This document shows positions 48,001 through 61,200 of a DNA stretch of 64,000 bases, piece by piece. The translations under genes were made by a program, and so were the position numbers. The stretch comes from Cloeon dipterum (Eukaryota > Arthropoda > Insecta > Ephemeroptera > Baetidae). The DNA is taken from NCBI RefSeq assembly GCF_949628265.1, contig NC_088786.1, forward strand, positions 15,624,001-15,688,000, given 5' to 3'. The notes under the pieces were generated by a model. The model worked only from the letters and a program-made list of their open reading frames with translations. It had not been told where the DNA came from and did not search any database. Position 1 is the stretch's first letter, and each line of letters opens with the position of its first letter.

Positions 48001-50800
48001 GCCGTGCGAGCGCGAGCCAGAGGACATTTTACAGCAGTGCTTGGCTCTAAATTTACCCCTGCATCTGACTCGGGCCTAAAATTAACTCAGACCAGGGGCT
48101 GCTAACTTACATTACAGCTGCTGAGAGAGTGCCTGCCTGCCTGCTTTGCCTGCCCGAGGGTATGCTCTCGGCTTTTTTCTTCGAAAATACATTCGCCGCC
48201 TGCAGCGCTTTCCACCGCGCGCGCCTCACGGAGATGTGAAAATGACACATTCGCGGCCTGCGTTGCGGGCGGTAATTCATGTTCGATTTACGGACGACGC
48301 GAAGTAAGTGGGCATTTTGCATTTAGTCCGAGTTTTCGGCAAAATTCTTTTTTTATGTACTAAAGGGTAGTTATTCAGTTTTCAAATCGCTCGTAATCGC
48401 GCCAACTTGCCGAGCATCACTTAGTACACAGGCGGCTGCACGCATTAATGAAATGCTTGAATGATAAGATCATAGTGTGAGGAGAGTGAAAAACTTGGCA
48501 ACTGTGTGCCTGATGCGGACCATATGAGTATCTCGCGTACTACTGCTCCAGGCCGCATGAAGCTGCCGGCTCCTGGAAAATGTACAGTCTGCACCCCCCG
48601 ATATCACATTGGAAATTGTATTTTCCAAGCCACCAAATTTTGGAAATAAGAAATCCGTCAATTTGTAATAATTAGACAAAATCAAGTGAAATTTAATTGT
48701 GAGCCCTACGGCCAGGTTAACTCCATGACCTTTTTACCAAGAATTTAAATTATCATTTTTTGTTTGTAGGTATAGATGCCAACGAAGGAAAGAAGCACAC
48801 AAGGGTGTTATAACTTTTCCATTGAAACTGAAGGAAGCTTTCTCGGTACAAGCTGTTTATTTTTCCGCATTTCTACAAAAATTTCCTACTCAACTAGCTC
48901 CGACTGCTGGTTGCAACCTATTTCAATAAGTAAATAAACAGCTCGCTATTCACTGGGGAAGCTGCAATTAATTTCAATGGTAAATTACCATTTAACATGT
49001 GACTTGAAGTGTATATTTTACACTTGAAAGAAGAATTTTTCCAGTCGCGATTCCACAAGTAGTAACTTAACGAAGTTAAAAAATGTTTTGGCGTTTACTG
49101 GAATGAAAAAATCAAGTATTTAAGGGGAATTAGGAACTGTAGGTAAAAGCCATTTTGCCTTCAGCTGATTGTGAACTAAATTTCATGGTGAGGCGAAACA
49201 ATTTGTTTTCCTGCGCCACTGCACAGCATTGCATGGTACAGAAAATGTTTTTCGCGCATATTGCAGCGAAAAAGCGGTGTTCGAATTAGTGACGGTGACT
49301 GCATTTTTCGACTCTGGAGAGTTATGGTGGGCGGCCGCGGGCATTTTTCCGCGTTTATAATTAGCCGCGGTAATGACCTCTCGTCTGCGAATGCAACCTA
49401 GTCGCCGGCGCGCACATGTGCATCGCCGCTGACAAGAGAGCGAGTGTGTCAGGCGCATTTGTCCGACAAATGGATGCATATAGGGCGCATTATTAACGCG
49501 GGCAAAGTGTTCCAGTAATTAGGATTAGAGGGATCAGCGCGCTTCCATTACCTGCCTGTCACGCCGAAACGAATGCGCACACGAATTGCAGCGCGTTCGA
49601 TTCCTGCACCACATCAAACGTAATTTCAGCTGTGGCTGCCCGCCCGATGATGAAATAATGCTGCGCTAATGGCATCAGCTGTATCAATTCCAGATTTTGA
49701 TTAGTCGAGAGCTCAATGCTGCCTGGCTGGTGTTTGGAAATGCGTTTGACCTCGAGCTGTTCATCTAATAGTCTTCGTGCCTAATTTGCTCGATGGGCAT
49801 GGCCAAAAAAGAAAGCCTATTTTCTTCACGTTCACTTGCGTTAAAGAAAAATCCTCCGAAAGTTAACCAACATTTTGGATTAAAAAAGTGAAAACAATCC
49901 AATAGAACAAAGGAGCATATGAGCAGTAAAAACAAAGGATATTGCTGCTTCGCTCAGTCCTATACTGATAAGTTATACTGTGTGCAGAAGTGCTAACAAA
50001 TTTTCCTCTTTCCACTTCATATATTCTTTTGTGAAAGCTTAAATTCGCATCTTTCAAATAGCTTTGTAAAGGATTCCATGCACCCAATAAATCAATATTA
50101 ATTTGTTCCTTCTTAAATTTAATTTTTATCTTTTTGATTAATCGATTTAAACCTTGATACCTTGCTTATTTGACGGATCCTTGCAGGTAGGCAACGCGCT
50201 GGTCACATGTGCACGCCATAATGCTTACCTGAGTGAAATCAGGAGCACAGGTAAAAGGCCCGACAGAGAGATGTATTTTTTCTTGCTTCTTTCAAAGTTA
50301 AGAATTTTATCTGTCCTTTTATAAATTATCTGTCTTTACAGTTGGTCATAAATTAGGGAGATGGATCGGAGCTCTTCTTCAAATTGGATGGATATCGCAG
50401 CGACTCCGCAGGAGCTCGTCAAAGAAGCTGTGCAACTTTTTATCGTAAATAGGATGGCGAATAATTTGTTCCCGCCGATTCAGTTTCAGCTTCCATTCTT
50501 GTGACCGAACCAACTTGGGAGTCAACTGAGCGAGAGGCGGCATTGCCAAGGGAGCGCAAGTATGGATAAAAGTTTATTTTAGTTCGAAACGTATCCTTGT
50601 TCCGCAGCGCGACTGACGTCTTTTGCGAAGCAATTTTCGAGCTCTTCTTCACAGAGCAATTTCCGCCTTATTTCCCCGTTTAACTTGGGCGAAAGAAAGT
50701 TTTGGCGCAAAAGTCAGCGCGGTGCGGGCCAAGCAGGAAGACGCCTCGGTGTGCATGTGTCGATCAAATCGGCGAAAAGCGGCTTTGCGGCCGCAATGAA
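45001..50800. other. Gene-free region with GC-rich patches
   Basis: AT-rich stretches alternate with GC-rich, CpG-containing patches at about 45.0-45.35, 46.5-46.9, 47.65-48.3 and 49.2-49.75 kb. It contains TTCC repeats near 45255-45280 and a GAGA run near 46511-46530. Open frames here lack recognisable domains and appear on both strands of the same patches, as expected by chance in GC-rich DNA. Confidence 0.5.
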
Positions 50801-50804
50801 TGAC

Positions 50805-50808
<4 letters not shown>

Positions 50809-50838
<30 letters not shown>
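50809..50838. repeat. (GA)15 tract
   Basis: A perfect GA dinucleotide run of 30 bp in a GC-rich context. It is a potential GAGA-factor binding platform. Confidence 0.95.
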
Positions 50839-50842
<4 letters not shown>

Positions 50843-53800
50843 CTCATCAAAATGATCCGACGAGACTGCTGAGGGCGCGAGGAGCGGGCCGAAATCGGAG
50901 TGACGCTGGTCTGCCCTTGGTCTAGACGCGGCGGCGGTTGCGTCCGTCGGCGCTCGGCACAGGTGCGAGTCGGGGGCCCGCAAAAAGGGCCTCGGCGTGG
51001 GGCGGCCCAGCGGGGGCTGCCTTGCCCGCCTCGCAACTCGAGAGCGGCGTGTGTATTTCGGGCTATGACAAATTTGGCCAGAGCTGCTGTGAGATTTTTA
51101 AGCCAATGAGCGTCACGAGGTCTAAGTTTGGACTCATTCCTCGGCGTGTGATCATTTTTAGAAACCCGCGGTGGAGGGATGATTGCTGACGGGCGGGCGG
51201 GCGAGCGGGCGGGCGGGGAGGCGAGATTTTTTACTCGGTGCATCCATCGCGCGCCTAGTTTTCACGTGCAAGTGCCACACATGCAACCTCTTCCTTCTGG
51301 CCAGAAAGCCGCAGGGGAGGGGGATTTATTTTTTAAGGGTGGAAGGAGCCGCTCCTCCGCCTCGCCGGCTCTCTTGCTCGCTGGCCATAGTCATCTCAAG
51401 ACCATCTGGCCATCAACATGCAGATTTTTGGTTGTGTGCCCGCGCAGACACTGCCTGCCTGCCTGCCTGACTGACTTTCGAGTGCATTTCGACATTCCTG
51501 TGAGAGTGAGACCGTCGAGTGGACCTTCGCCAGCTGCCTACTTTGTACACCGTACTTATTTACTTCCCATACTGCCTTTTAAAGATATGGAATGTAAAGA
51601 AGTATGGAGCACTCTGAGGCCAGTCAACAAAAATCGTGTGCTGCCCTGAACTCCCGATTTCCAATCGCAATTTTTGTAACGTATCGCAACATGTCACGCA
51701 GAAATCCCCTGCTCCGACGTGCGGCGTTGAGTGGATGGATATTCGAATTCTCCCTTGTTTCGGTGCTCCAACTCTGTTAATTAACCCGCCGTTCATATTT
51801 TGTTGTAAAACAAAACGGCACGGAGCCATCATTTTTCAATTTGGACCCTGGATTGCGCGCGTGCCGCTCAAACGAGCTGTAAAAATTGTCTGTTCGAGCG
51901 CCTATTCAATTTTGTCTCTCTTTCCATCTGGCTTGGTGATGATTTGTAACTATCTGATCGAGCGGAATGCGAGCACAATTGTCACAAATATTTGCGGTAC
52001 TGCGATCCTGCTGTGTATGCGCGATCATGTAAGTTTGAAATATTGCGCCGATAATTTGATAGCGTGCCGCTGCCACGCCATTTTATATAATAATTCGATC
52101 AACCTGGCCGGTGCAGTGGCGAAAAAGCTGCGAGAGTGTGCGAACACGCTGCAATATCAGGCCCAATGCGACACAAACATTTGTTTGGCAACTGTGTAGC
52201 ATCAAATGTGAAAAGCATACATATACACATGTGCGTCTGCCGAAAAAGAGAGAGCAAGAGCGAGCAAGCGTGTTTTGCCGTCATCCGCGCTGGAGCCGGC
52301 TAGCCAGGCGTGCATTTTTGTCTCTGTGTTTCCGGCCGCACACACGATATTATTGGCGCAGAATGAAATTTTTAGTAAGAGCCCTTTTAAAACGTGTTTG
52401 CATGCATTCCCTGAGCTCGCAATAAAAGCAACGAAAATTCGTAGCATTTTGTTCAACATTTCCTGCTCAGCGAAAATAAATAGGCTGTTGATCAAAACAA
52501 ACAAGATCTTTGCTTTGCACCGCGGACATACCGGGGGCGCACACAAACCGATGTGCCTCTTTGTCGGTGCTAATTTGAGCTCCGATTATGGTGCATAATT
52601 GCGTTTGGTGCGTTGGTCAGAGGCAGAGCCATAAATGCATTTGCACGGCAAACAGGGCCAAATGGCCGGGTGTGCGCCGCCAGCGGTGCCACCGCCAATT
52701 GAATTAGCCCTGCTTGTCTGTGGATTATTCAATATTCATGAATGGCATTAGCAATAAATTATTAATCACGGCGTAATGTTTGGACAACTCGATTTATTTG
52801 CCGGCCCTGTGTCACCCGTCACAGCGAGAGATATTAAATTTCGGCGCTTTCAGGCGCGAGTGGCTCTGTTTTCATATATTTATAACGCGAGTCGTCGGCC
52901 TCGGGAGGACGTATCAAAGTCAAAGTGGGTCTAATTTTAAAAGAGAGGCAGCCGAGCAGTCTTGAAAAAGATCCGCAGGGGTCTCTTGCAACGTCGGCCG
53001 CTCGCGCTCTATACCAAACTAGTGCTGCAAGGGCGGACGAGAGATGTCAGCTCTTGAGAAGTTTTCACTCACCGCACCGCTCTCTACTCTACAACTCTCG
53101 CGGTGGTCCAGCGGAAAACTTGCGGTCATCACGGGAGGCCAACCGTTTCAGGGTCAACTAGTTTAATTTATTATCCTTGCTCTAAAGTTTTAACAGTGGA
53201 AATAAATATATTTAAACACGAACTTGTTTCTTAATTGGAATGTTGAGTACTAGAAAAATGGATCCAAGTGTATTTTCTCATCGATTTCATTCTTGAAAAT
53301 AAAAGATTTTTATACTCAGCTATTTAGGCTTTCAAATTAATAACAAGAACTTCTGATTTTTAACAAATATAATTAAGCAATCTAAATAAAATACGTAGAA
53401 AATCATTTTTACGATTAAATTATTCTTTTGTAACGTGAAATTCAATTAAAGAAAGATATTTATGAATTATGTTTACCTCTCAAGTGGAATCAAATTTGGA
53501 ATAATCGATTGCAATGAACGGAGCAGCCTTCAGTGTTGAAAACTAGCGTGTTGAAGAGAAGGCGAAAAATTAAGAATAGAAAAATTAAATTTTTAAATGG
53601 GGAATATTCCAAGGCACTTTGCGTCAAAATCTTTTTTATTACGGGTGCGGAAATTTTCATCATACGTTTTTTTGGTATTTATTTATACGAAGCGGAATTC
53701 CACGCTTTTAAATAGCGGATGGAATTATGAGCTTCTGATTTTTTGTAAGATAGAGTTTTTGTCACTGGGAGTTTTACAAAGTTTTTTCACTAGCCCTCTT

Positions 53801-53867
53801 TTTGATTGTGCTCAGCAAGCAATGTGTACAGTCAAGCGCTTTCAACGGCAATTGATAAATAGAATTT

Positions 53868-53919
53868 TCATCAGCAGTTAATAATGGATTTGGTTTTGCA
53901 CGTTAACTGCTGACGAGGC
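53868..53919. repeat. Inverted pair of TTAACTGCTGA motifs
   Basis: TCATCAGCAGTTAA at 53868-53881 and GTTAACTGCTGACGAGGC at 53902-53919 are inverted copies of the sequence that precedes and begins the hammerhead-like core at 37549-37564. The plus-strand copy also shares downstream TGTTCA and upstream TTGGTTTTG with that locus but lacks the second core half (CGAAA). Interpreted as decayed relatives of the same element. Confidence 0.5.
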
Positions 53920-55492
53920 AATTATTATTGTTCATGTAAATTTAGAATCATAAAATTCTATTTTGAGTAAATTCGCAGACGCTAATTCCTCCCTAATAAA
54001 GAAAAGAGGGTTTGTGTCAGCTCCTCGTTACGAAACAATCGAGCTAAAGATGAATGGAAGGTGCGTTCTCGCCTCGTGGCCAGCAGGCGTGATGGATTAA
54101 AACGAGCAAACGCAGCAGAGGGCGGGCGAGCGAGCTTTGAAGAAGGCGCCAAGATCAGCAGCCTTTCTGGTGCGATCAAAGCGCGCGCGGGTACTTCCCT
54201 CTCGTCGTGCGCTGCGTATCTGGTTGCGAAGAATTTTCATTACTCGATACCGTCATCTGAATCAGCTAACTGAGGCAAACAATGAGGCGATGAGGGCTAA
54301 AAGAGGTGAGTATGTGCGTGCGGCGGCGGCTTTTTCATCGTGGCTCGCGTGCAGCCAGCCGGCAGAGCGACACATCCAGAGGCAGCAAGCGAGCGGCAGC
54401 CAGCAGAAAAGCGTCAACCCAAGGAGAGAAAAGAGACAGAATTGATCGACAATCCGCCAGAATGAGAATCTGCGCTCCTCTCCTCCGCGCTGGTGCAAAT
54501 ATTCTACCGTAAAATTGGGTGCACCGCCGGCATCTTCCGCCCAGCCAGGCCGAGTTCAAAAGTGCTAACTCACGAGACGCGATGGGCAAATATTCTCTGT
54601 GTCACACATACACACATGAGCTCACAGTTTTGATTATCGCCGAGAGACGAGAGGAAGAATGCGTACGTCTCTTGTGAATTGATATGTGCGCGACAAAGAG
54701 TTGATGAAACGGGCGCAAAAAGCATGGAGCCGGGATCAAAGGCTTTAGAATTGAATCCAAGTTGTACGTTAATTTATTTCCAACAGCGTCTGATGCCGAA
54801 AGCCTTTAAGTGTTCACAGAGAAGATTGAATTGTTCCGGAAGAAACGGTTTCGATCGGGAAGAGGTTTTCAAAGCAGTTCAAGTAGAGTTTTAAAATGAA
54901 TTATTTCTGTCTAAAATTACACGTCACTTTTAGCTGCAAAGTTTGCTTTTGGGCAAAAGCCAAGGAGACTGGCGGCGATTCAAGGAATTCCATAAATTAG
55001 AATTTCTCAAAAGAGATAAAAAAGCACACACAGGATTAATTTTCTGAGGCAGTGTAACCAACTTTCACTGCCCCAGACTGATGATGGATCTCTTTAATCC
55101 AGCACAACGAGCGAGTGAAATGGGCCTGTGTTTGCCCGCCCGCACGGTAACAAAGCAATCCAAGAGTTATATTGTGCCTATCAAGGAATCGCTGGGCTAG
55201 AAAATGTCTGAGGGCACGAGATGAAAGGCTTCTGATGCTTGAGTGACGAGCTGGAAAGCAACGGTGCGCGATGCAAAAATCCGAAAATTGTCCATTCAAC
55301 ACTTTCGATGGGGCTGAGCCAATAAAATACGGGCGTTCTACTGCGCGCTGTATAAATTCAAAGCAAACAATGGGCGACAAATTTGCGTTCGCAGCAGCCG
55401 CCGTCGCCTCAGCACTCTACACACACATACCCAACTCATATCGATGCCAAATCAATAAAACATTTTGCCAATAGCACCACGACGCGCCCGCT

Positions 55493-55493
<1 letters not shown>

Positions 55494-55524
<31 letters not shown>
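55494..55524. repeat. (CT)15 tract
   Basis: An uninterrupted CT dinucleotide run of 31 bp. This is the same motif as the GA tracts at 50.8 and 58.1 kb on the other strand. Confidence 0.95.
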
Positions 55525-55527
<3 letters not shown>

Positions 55528-56879
55528 CTTTATTGTTGGCCGCGCGCAAAATAATCGCATTTTGCCATCTCTTGGAATGGGCCTGTGGGCAATAAATTCG
55601 GCCTGCCGACCAAGCAACCGACTGGCCGACCGCAACGCGCGCGTCGGCCTCTTTTTGCCAGCACAGAAATGCACGCGCTGGACGACACGATTTATAGAAG
55701 TGTAATTAAAAAAGCGTTTCACTCGAATGCAGCAGCCCGGCACTCGCTACACTGAGTGTTTCAGTTTTTAAAAGCTGTGCGCCCGTTTGCCGCGTGATTT
55801 ATGAATTTTCTGCTCGGATGCAGCACCGGATGGCCAGCTCCGCGGTCCAGCCGCACGCCCGGCCGAGAGCTTATGCTAAATTTCGCGTTAACGCTTAATT
55901 GAATTTAAGTTCGCCACGCCACTAAACCAGTACCGACTAGTCGGCGTCTGGTTCCAGAGCACAATTAGTTGAGCTTATATAAATTTTAGCCTCGTTGAAT
56001 CTGTTAAAACCATCGTGTACGAGTCTTTATTTTTTAATTATTTTGTTTTAGGATGTCATTGAAGAATATGGAGATATAGCTTCACAATTAAAAATCTAAA
56101 ACCTCTAGAATAAGAATATTTATAGAGGTCTCAGCCGCGAGATTTAAGGCGGCGGCTGGACATTTCACCGCTTTAAGTTCATTTAAAATCTCTTGAAACT
56201 TTAATTTCATTCGCATAAATTACAGGCATGTTGGATGATTATGTACAATGTTTTTTAATCAGTGTTTACACTTAAATTGCAATTATTTTATATGTAATCA
56301 TCAGGTAGATGCCTTCATGTTTCATTCTGTGATGGTTTTTACTTGAAGCCAAAATATGTAAATAGAAATAGAATATTTATTAAACGCCAACGGCGTACAA
56401 CTATTTCCAGCATTTATATATAAATATATATGTATATATATACATACACACGTATAAATAAAAAAGTATCGACCTGGAGATTTAATGATTTGCAGTCTGC
56501 AAATTTTCCAAGCAGATCTATCCATCAATTGAAAGTAATTGCTAATATATAGCTGGCACATGTATTGATTCTAATTGAAACTATAAATGAAGAGCATAAA
56601 ATGAGAGGGTTAGCGTCGGCAGCACCGTGCCGCTGCTCTTGTGCAACATTGATTCCTCGATTGAATGGAAAGGTCGGAGGAGCGTTTGATAGCTTCGAAA
56701 GTAAAAAAGCATTAGTCGAGAGCGGCGTAAAAACTGCATGCGGCACAGCAGCATTTGCTCAGGTACTTAATTAAGTAATAATGCCTGGTGCATTGTGCAC
56801 GGAACTCGAGATTTAACAGCAGCGAGCGAGGGCGCGGCAGTAAAATAAAAAGAGGCGCTGGCTGTGTGTTTGTGAGCGA

Positions 56880-56901
56880 GCGGGCGGGCGGGCGGGTGGG
56901 C
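56880..56901. repeat. GGGC tetranucleotide repeat
   Basis: About five tandem GGGC/GCGG units followed by GTGGG. A similar run is at 51188-51222. Confidence 0.85.
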
Positions 56902-58114
56902 GACGAGTGAATGGCATCGGGCGTCGGCCCGGCCGCCGGCAGATAGATAACTTCACCTACATGACTGCATTGCAGACTGCATAAGCGCCCGTTGGACCGG
57001 CAGTTATGGCTCTTTTATGTTTCGTGCTGCCGCCGTCGCCGCTGCTTGATGTATGACGATAGTTAGGCGGTGATTTCGTCGACTCTATTAATGCCGGCGA
57101 GCAAAAAACGCAACAGCACCGCGACGACATGCTCGCTTCATTTCGCAACAGCCAATCGGCGGAGTGGTTTTTGCGCGAAATGCACCGCGTGAATCCTTTA
57201 AGACTGCGCGCCTCTGATTTATTGGGAACGCTGCACCGGTCTCCTGGCGCATCGTCACGTTTTTGCAGATGAATGAATGGCTGCTGCTGCTGCTGCATTT
57301 CCTTCGCTTTCAACGAGAGCCAATGATGAAAAAGCGAGGCGGCTGCTCGCGCATTTTAATTTCAAATTGTATCGGTACCGCACTGCGTCTCTCCTCTAAT
57401 GATGCAAGTATTCAGTATGCCTTTCCGTTTCAGATGTAAGGGAAGAACTACACTACTCAGAGTGAAGCAGGCCATTTTGAAAGAATTGCATTTTTTATCC
57501 TCTTTCAAAATGATTTCATCCGTTCCCGATCTAGTTGACGGGTAACAAGGAACTCGATCCAAAACATAATTAGTTAATATATCTAATGTCAACGAGAAAT
57601 AAAACAAATTGAGAGTGAGAGATCAAATTCGTTCTGCTCTCCCTGTAGCACTTTGGCTTGTTTTATTAAAGTTGAGTGTCGAAAATACCCATTAAAAATA
57701 CAACAAGCATGGTTGTTTTTAGCCACAAAAAGCAACATTTCAGCCTTTTCCCGTGGACCAGAGTAACTATTCGGAAGCTGAGCATAAATTAAATCATCTC
57801 ATTGTGCCTCGCACAGGCCTAATACCGAGGCCTGACGCAAATTTCATTTCCTCGCGTACTCCACGAATTTTTCTCGCAGCAAAAAGTTGCAGCCGGCCGG
57901 CCGGAACTTTCCTTTTTCCCCTTGCCCGTTCTCTCTCTTTTGCCAGAGTTTTCTTATCTAATTATGAACTGTAGACCGGTCCAAATGCACGAAACAGCAT
58001 CGGCGGTCGCCAGCGCGTGTATAAAGTTTTCATCTCTCGTGTAAGATGTCTAGATGGCAAATATTGACCTTTTATGTGCACCCTAGCACAAGGAGCCAGC
58101 CAGCCAGCCGACAC

Positions 58115-58118
<4 letters not shown>

Positions 58119-58151
<33 letters not shown>
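58119..58151. repeat. (GA)16 tract
   Basis: An uninterrupted GA dinucleotide run of 33 bp, preceded by a short CCAG repeat. Confidence 0.95.
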
Positions 58152-58154
<3 letters not shown>

Positions 58155-58200
58155 CAGAGTTTAATATTAACTCTGTTGATTTTGTAATTCCATCTGCACC

Positions 58201-61200
58201 GCTCGCTCCACCGCAGCTCCTTTTGGGATGCTATGCCACTTTTGCACAATAAAAATAACCTTTGTGTCAATACGGGCCGTGATTTTTGCGGAGTGATTGG
58301 GCTTCGCTCTGCATCTCCGTCTTCCAGCAAACACACTCAACGCAGTGGAAAGCAAAACCTTGTGCTGCTGTTTGGTCGCAGAGTGCGTGCAAATTTGCGA
58401 TTCAAAATAAGCGTAATGTGCTCGCGCGCGAGAGGGAGCTTCTTTCCTCAAGCACTCGCGTTCAACCAACTCAATTTCTGGCTTTGGGTGAAATGGCTTT
58501 GAGAGTGAGAGAGATTCTTGTATTGTGCCGGCTGTTCCCAATTAAAATTCAGCAGACGTGCCTCCGAGTAGAAAGTTAATTTAATAAACGCGGCGGTACT
58601 TATAGAAAATATAACATATAAGGTGCTAGGATATGCACAAGACCGGAAATACGAAGGTATTGCATAAATAAGTTAAAAGCTGAAATCCACTTGAGGATCA
58701 TGGTGACCACAAATTTAATAAATAGGATTAGGAAGATAACTCTTTGATTACACGGAAAATACAGTAGTAGGATTTAACACTCAAAATGTTCTAAAATGGA
58801 AATTTGTCTGCAGTTGGTCCTTAATTTATCAAAATGTCCTAAATTCGTTCCCTCGAGACCAATCCTCTAGATTTTAAACACTATGTAAACCACAATACAA
58901 GTGTATAAACTTAATTAGACTCATTTGATAAAAGCGTATTTCATTCCGCGCAAACTTTCAACAGGAGCATATTGCATGTCCACTGTCCATTTTAATAAAA
59001 AGCCGGTCGTCAAAACCAAAACAGCCAACAGCACTCAGCGGAAACCGAAAGTGTCCTCGTTGGATGCGTTTCCATTGAGAAAAAATACGCACCGCGGGGC
59101 AGAGAGCACCCACCGCACGCATGATATAAAACAAAAAAGGGGGAAGCTGGTGTATGAGTGCCGGTGAACTGCGAATTCACGCATAACCGCTGTCGAGCGA
59201 GCGAACGAGCATCACATACAGCGTGTTGATCGAGCTCCGCGAAAATGGAGGCACATAAAATCGCGGCGGAATGTCAGTGAAACAATGTGTGTTTGGCGAT
59301 AGATTTTTATCGGCATCATTGCTTTGTTTATTTATTACCATAAATATGGACCGTGTAGAACGAGTCGTAAAATTTACACTTTTATGGAGAGCCGCAGCCA
59401 GAGTGGCGCAGATTCGATTCGCGCCACCTGATTTACCTAAGTGAGTTATGCGCGCGCGGCCTGACAATTCCTCCGAGATTGCGTGAAACTTTGTTTTTTT
59501 TCTTTCCCACCGCAAGAGTGTTTCCTCGCGCCGAATGCGGACGCACTGCTAAAGAAACAGCGGCATACTGGTACTTGCGAATGAAATATACGCGATGACA
59601 TCGATTTTCTATTTTGCTGGGCAAACTTCCATGTGGACGCTCTTCCCGGCTTGGCTCCAGCGACAAGCAGGGGAGTGCCTCAATAGGTCCGAATAGAAAG
59701 CGTTATTCTTGATTTGGAGTGAAAATTGTGTTATATTATAGAGCAACAAGATGGGCGAAAACTATGACACTCTCTGAACTAGTTTTGGAGGAAAAATTAA
59801 CTCTTTTCTGTATATTTTCTAGGGAGTGCGAAAGAATGAAGGAAACAACAGGGATATTTTGAGTTTTGATTAGCTGAAACGGCAAGAACCGCAACTTTCA
59901 CTGTGAGCGTGACTTGTAAAGCTCTGCATTGAATTGTGTACAACTTTCTTCAGAGTTACGGTTTTCGAACTTCAACGCCGCACGTGTCACTAACGTGAGT
60001 AATCAATACTAAAACACAGCGAAAGTTGCAAACTGGGACCAGGTTGGCCATTTGATCCTATCACCTCGGCGTCATTCCGCGTGCTTCTTTTCGGACTTTT
60101 AACGGGGTTCGACTTGTTTTTTTTTTCGTGGCTGCTGCTTCCCTGCTGGTGCACAGGCCCGAGGAATGGCCTTTTTGCCTCGGCTGCACAAAAGGTTGCA
60201 AATGAAAAAGTGTTCAGCCAAGTAAACAGACCCCTCTGTCCGCTTATTGTGTGTGCAGACTGCGCGACTTTATGATGGGGCTGAGCGTCGTGCGAGCAGG
60301 AATCGTCGTCGCCTCCAACGTGAATTATGCGCCGGCTATGCAAATACGGGCGCGCGTGTATATGTTATGTACCTTGGCGCTGCAGGCCGAATTGATTTTC
60401 CTCGGCGGCGCTAAATCACGATCAAACTCTGGAAAAATTACTTCCCGCCCCGCCAGCGAATTCGCGTGTGAGACAAACTTTCACAAACTATCACGTAACA
60501 AGAGAGGAGTTATGAAATTATTTCAGGATTATATATGACGCGATGCGTTTGCTACTTGGGCCGAAAGCAAAGTTGAATGAAAGTTGAATGCTAAATCAAT
60601 TTGTGTAGGCATTGCATCCGACGCCCGAATCAAAATTTCCGCTTTAATGATGCGCCACCATTTTAATAACACTTATGCGTCATCATCATTTCGTTCTCCA
60701 AATTTCAAAATTAATGAATCAAAAACTCATTCCTTTTGAAAGCGGTCTTCATTGAGCTTCTCAATTAATTTCGCCGCACGGCACTCGGCTCGGCTGACTA
60801 ACGACCAAGCGCTAGAATCGTATTAAAGAGCTGCCAAAAGTTTTGCTGCGCGTTTTTTAATAAAAACCCCTCGGCCCCTCGAGTGTATGCAGGCGGCACG
60901 AGTGCAGCGCAGCGCCGCGTGCAAAGCAGAGGAGCGGCAGCCGAGTGCGAAGTCGTGTGCAGTTGACGAGAGCTTAAAGGGTTCTCAGGCGAAATATTAT
61001 TTCAGCGCCAGAGGTAAAAGGTAGTAAGTAAAGTAAGTGGCACTAGTATTAGAGTGACACTTGAAGTGCTGGATGGAATAAAAGAGCCCGAGCCGCGCGC
61101 TGCATCAAGAGCCCACCCGTCCTCCCGCCCACCCGCCTCTCCAGCAGCCAGAGCCAATTTTAGACGCGCAAAGGGTACCGCCGCCGCCGACGTCGCCACC

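Larger units (their letters stand above)
50801..58200. other. Gene-free region with GAGA tracts and GGGC repeats
   Basis: It contains three long GA/CT tracts (separate entries), GGGC repeats at 51188-51222 and 56880-56901, a CTGC run at 51451-51475, an AT-dinucleotide-rich stretch at 56411-56451 and a CTG run at 57281-57296. A decayed relative of the hammerhead-like motif is at 53868-53919. The many frames (for example 51179-51649 and 51636-52199) show no domain, no splice-supported exon structure and repetitive composition. Confidence 0.5.

Noticed and set aside
49585..49615. GCGTTCGATTCC resembling a tRNA B box
   Set aside because: The T-arm does not pair and no cloverleaf can be formed upstream.
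50714..51649. Several long frames of 89-159 residues on both strands
   Set aside because: They overlap GA tracts and GGGC repeats, have biased Ser/Leu/Arg/Pro/Gly composition, and show no domain or splice structure.
51636..52199. 187-residue plus-strand frame, the longest in the right third
   Set aside because: Composition looks like translated non-coding DNA (scattered Cys, Ile and Asn, no repeat or motif) and no supporting exon nearby. Conservation in a related species would be needed to revive it.
59395..59432. tRNA-like hairpin TGGCGC-loop-GCGCCA with an ATTCGATTC loop
   Set aside because: The B-box-like loop is present, but no A box at proper spacing, no acceptor stem and no anticodon arm could be drawn.
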